Shown piece after piece: positions 63,440 to 64,000 of a stretch of DNA of 64,000 nucleotides (the stretch's first letter is position 1; each line of letters opens with the position of its first letter). A model generated the notes under the pieces. That model saw only the letters and a program-made list of their open reading frames with translations, ran no database searches and had not been told where the DNA came from. Source of the DNA: Virgibacillus halodenitrificans JCM 12304 (GTDB lineage: Bacteria; Bacillota; Bacilli; Bacillales; Amphibacillaceae); contig NZ_BAZS01000023.1 in the NCBI RefSeq assembly GCF_001310895.1, positions 1 through 64,000 on the forward strand, in the 5' to 3' direction. The translations under genes and the position numbers were made by a program.

Positions 63440-64000
63440 TTGGATACTTTTAAAAAACTTAAACAATTTTATTGGCCCTTTAAGAAGTACTTTTTTATAT
63501 CACTAATCTTCTTAATCCTGGTTACTGCTATTACAGTAGTATACCCAATCATAATGCAGCAAACGATTGATAACGTAGTGTTAAAAGCCCAATATGAATT
63601 AATTCCAATTATAGCTGGTTTATTTATTATACTTATGGTCGTGAAAGGGATTGCTACATACTTTCATCAATATCTTGGCGATTTATTTGGAATTATATCT
63701 GTATACAAACTTCGGAATAGTCTTTACAAAAAATTGCAAGTTTTGTCTTTTAGATATTACGATAATGCAAAAACTGGAGACCTTATGTCAAGGTTGACAG
63801 CGGACGTGGATGGGTTTCGTTTTTTTCTGTCCATGGGGTTTTCTGAATTAATTCGTATTACGTTACTTATTCTTTTTAGTCTTAGTGTTATGTTTTATTA
63901 TTCCATACCATTGGCTCTTGTGACAATGGCTGCTATGCCGTTCTTAACAATTGTGGTTTTTAAATTTGATAAGCGAGTACATCCTGCTTTTCGAAAAATT
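63440..64000 (+). CDS. ABC transporter, fused permease/ATPase exporter type (5' part only)
   Basis: The window ends 187 codons into this gene. It starts at TTG with AGGAGG upstream. The visible part is the transmembrane domain of an ABC exporter: TM1 (YFFISLIFLILVTAITVVYP), TM2, then the coupling region RNSLYKKLQVLSFRYYDNAKTGDLMSRLTADVDGFR, typical of type I exporters. The nucleotide-binding domain would follow. The substrate is unknown. Confidence 0.88.
   Translation, partial: MDTFKKLKQFYWPFKKYFFISLIFLILVTAITVVYPIIMQQTIDNVVLKAQYELIPIIAGLFIILMVVKGIATYFHQYLGDLFGIISVYKLRNSLYKKLQVLSFRYYDNAKTGDLMSRLTADVDGFRFFLSMGFSELIRITLLILFSLSVMFYYSIPLALVTMAAMPFLTIVVFKFDKRVHPAFRKI

Noticed and set aside
1-64000. 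CRISPR array, tRNA, rRNA or prophage
   Set aside because: No spaced direct repeats, no cloverleaf or rRNA sequence and no phage structural genes were seen by eye.

Overview
The window is AT-rich DNA from a spore-forming member of the Bacillaceae. Gene content and order point to an Oceanobacillus/Virgibacillus-like halotolerant genus (inference): a ykyB-ykuE-fadH-ykuL-dapH-dapL-ykuS-ykuU-ykuV block as in Bacillus subtilis, SpoVA, YjcZ and Spo0E-type sporulation proteins, PyrR and TPP RNA control elements, and Fur, cre, Fnr and CzrA-type operators.

Layout. Positions 1-3331 hold nested group II introns. A complete intron of about 2.46 kb (834-3291), encoding a reverse transcriptase with an HNH domain, sits inside domain VI of an outer, ORF-less intron whose 5' end lies beyond the window. 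The outer intron appears to have entered a short repeated element (AGGGCGC - about 30 nt - GGGCCAT). Two intact copies of this element precede a GNAT acetyltransferase and a chloramphenicol acetyltransferase. The latter has a textbook translational attenuator with a 9-residue leader peptide. A SAM-dependent methyltransferase on the other strand has a consensus promoter and a terminator hairpin in its leader.

6-17 kb: GltS-type symporter, a frameshifted Na+/H+ antiporter, a frameshifted topoisomerase III, PyrR-attenuated uracil permease, an acyl-CoA synthetase remnant, an SDR, NDH-2 and small membrane proteins. 17-29 kb: VanW protein, TPR protein, Fur-controlled siderophore uptake (binding protein plus fused permease), a short aconitase, TPP-riboswitch-controlled ThiT, a permease and a glutamate-family dehydrogenase. 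29-38 kb: Cys-type formate dehydrogenase with its DUF1641 partner, CstA with a CC-terminal small protein and an ArsA/GET3-type ATPase, a quinone-oxidoreductase-like enzyme and a dicarboxylate symporter.

38-42 kb: a spoVA-2mob-type operon (DUF1657, YhcN/YlaJ lipoprotein, SpoVAC, SpoVAD, SpoVAEb, DUF1657, YetF), the type associated with spore heat resistance. 42-50 kb: a degenerate HPr-like protein, MoeA and MoaA (cofactor for the formate dehydrogenase), YwpF, a Ktr-type K+ channel, YjcZ, and a membrane zinc-ribbon protein with an HtrA-like protease. 50-64 kb: signal peptidase, Spo0E, PatA, FbpB, ScdA with an Fnr-like site, a frameshifted EamA exporter, the yku block interrupted by a czrA-CDF zinc pair, and the start of an ABC exporter.

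Five genes (nhaP-like, topB, spoVAD, EamA and CDF) are broken by single small indels, mostly in short homopolymers. This looks more like consensus error than five independent gene deaths, but it cannot be settled from the sequence. No tRNA, rRNA or CRISPR array was seen.
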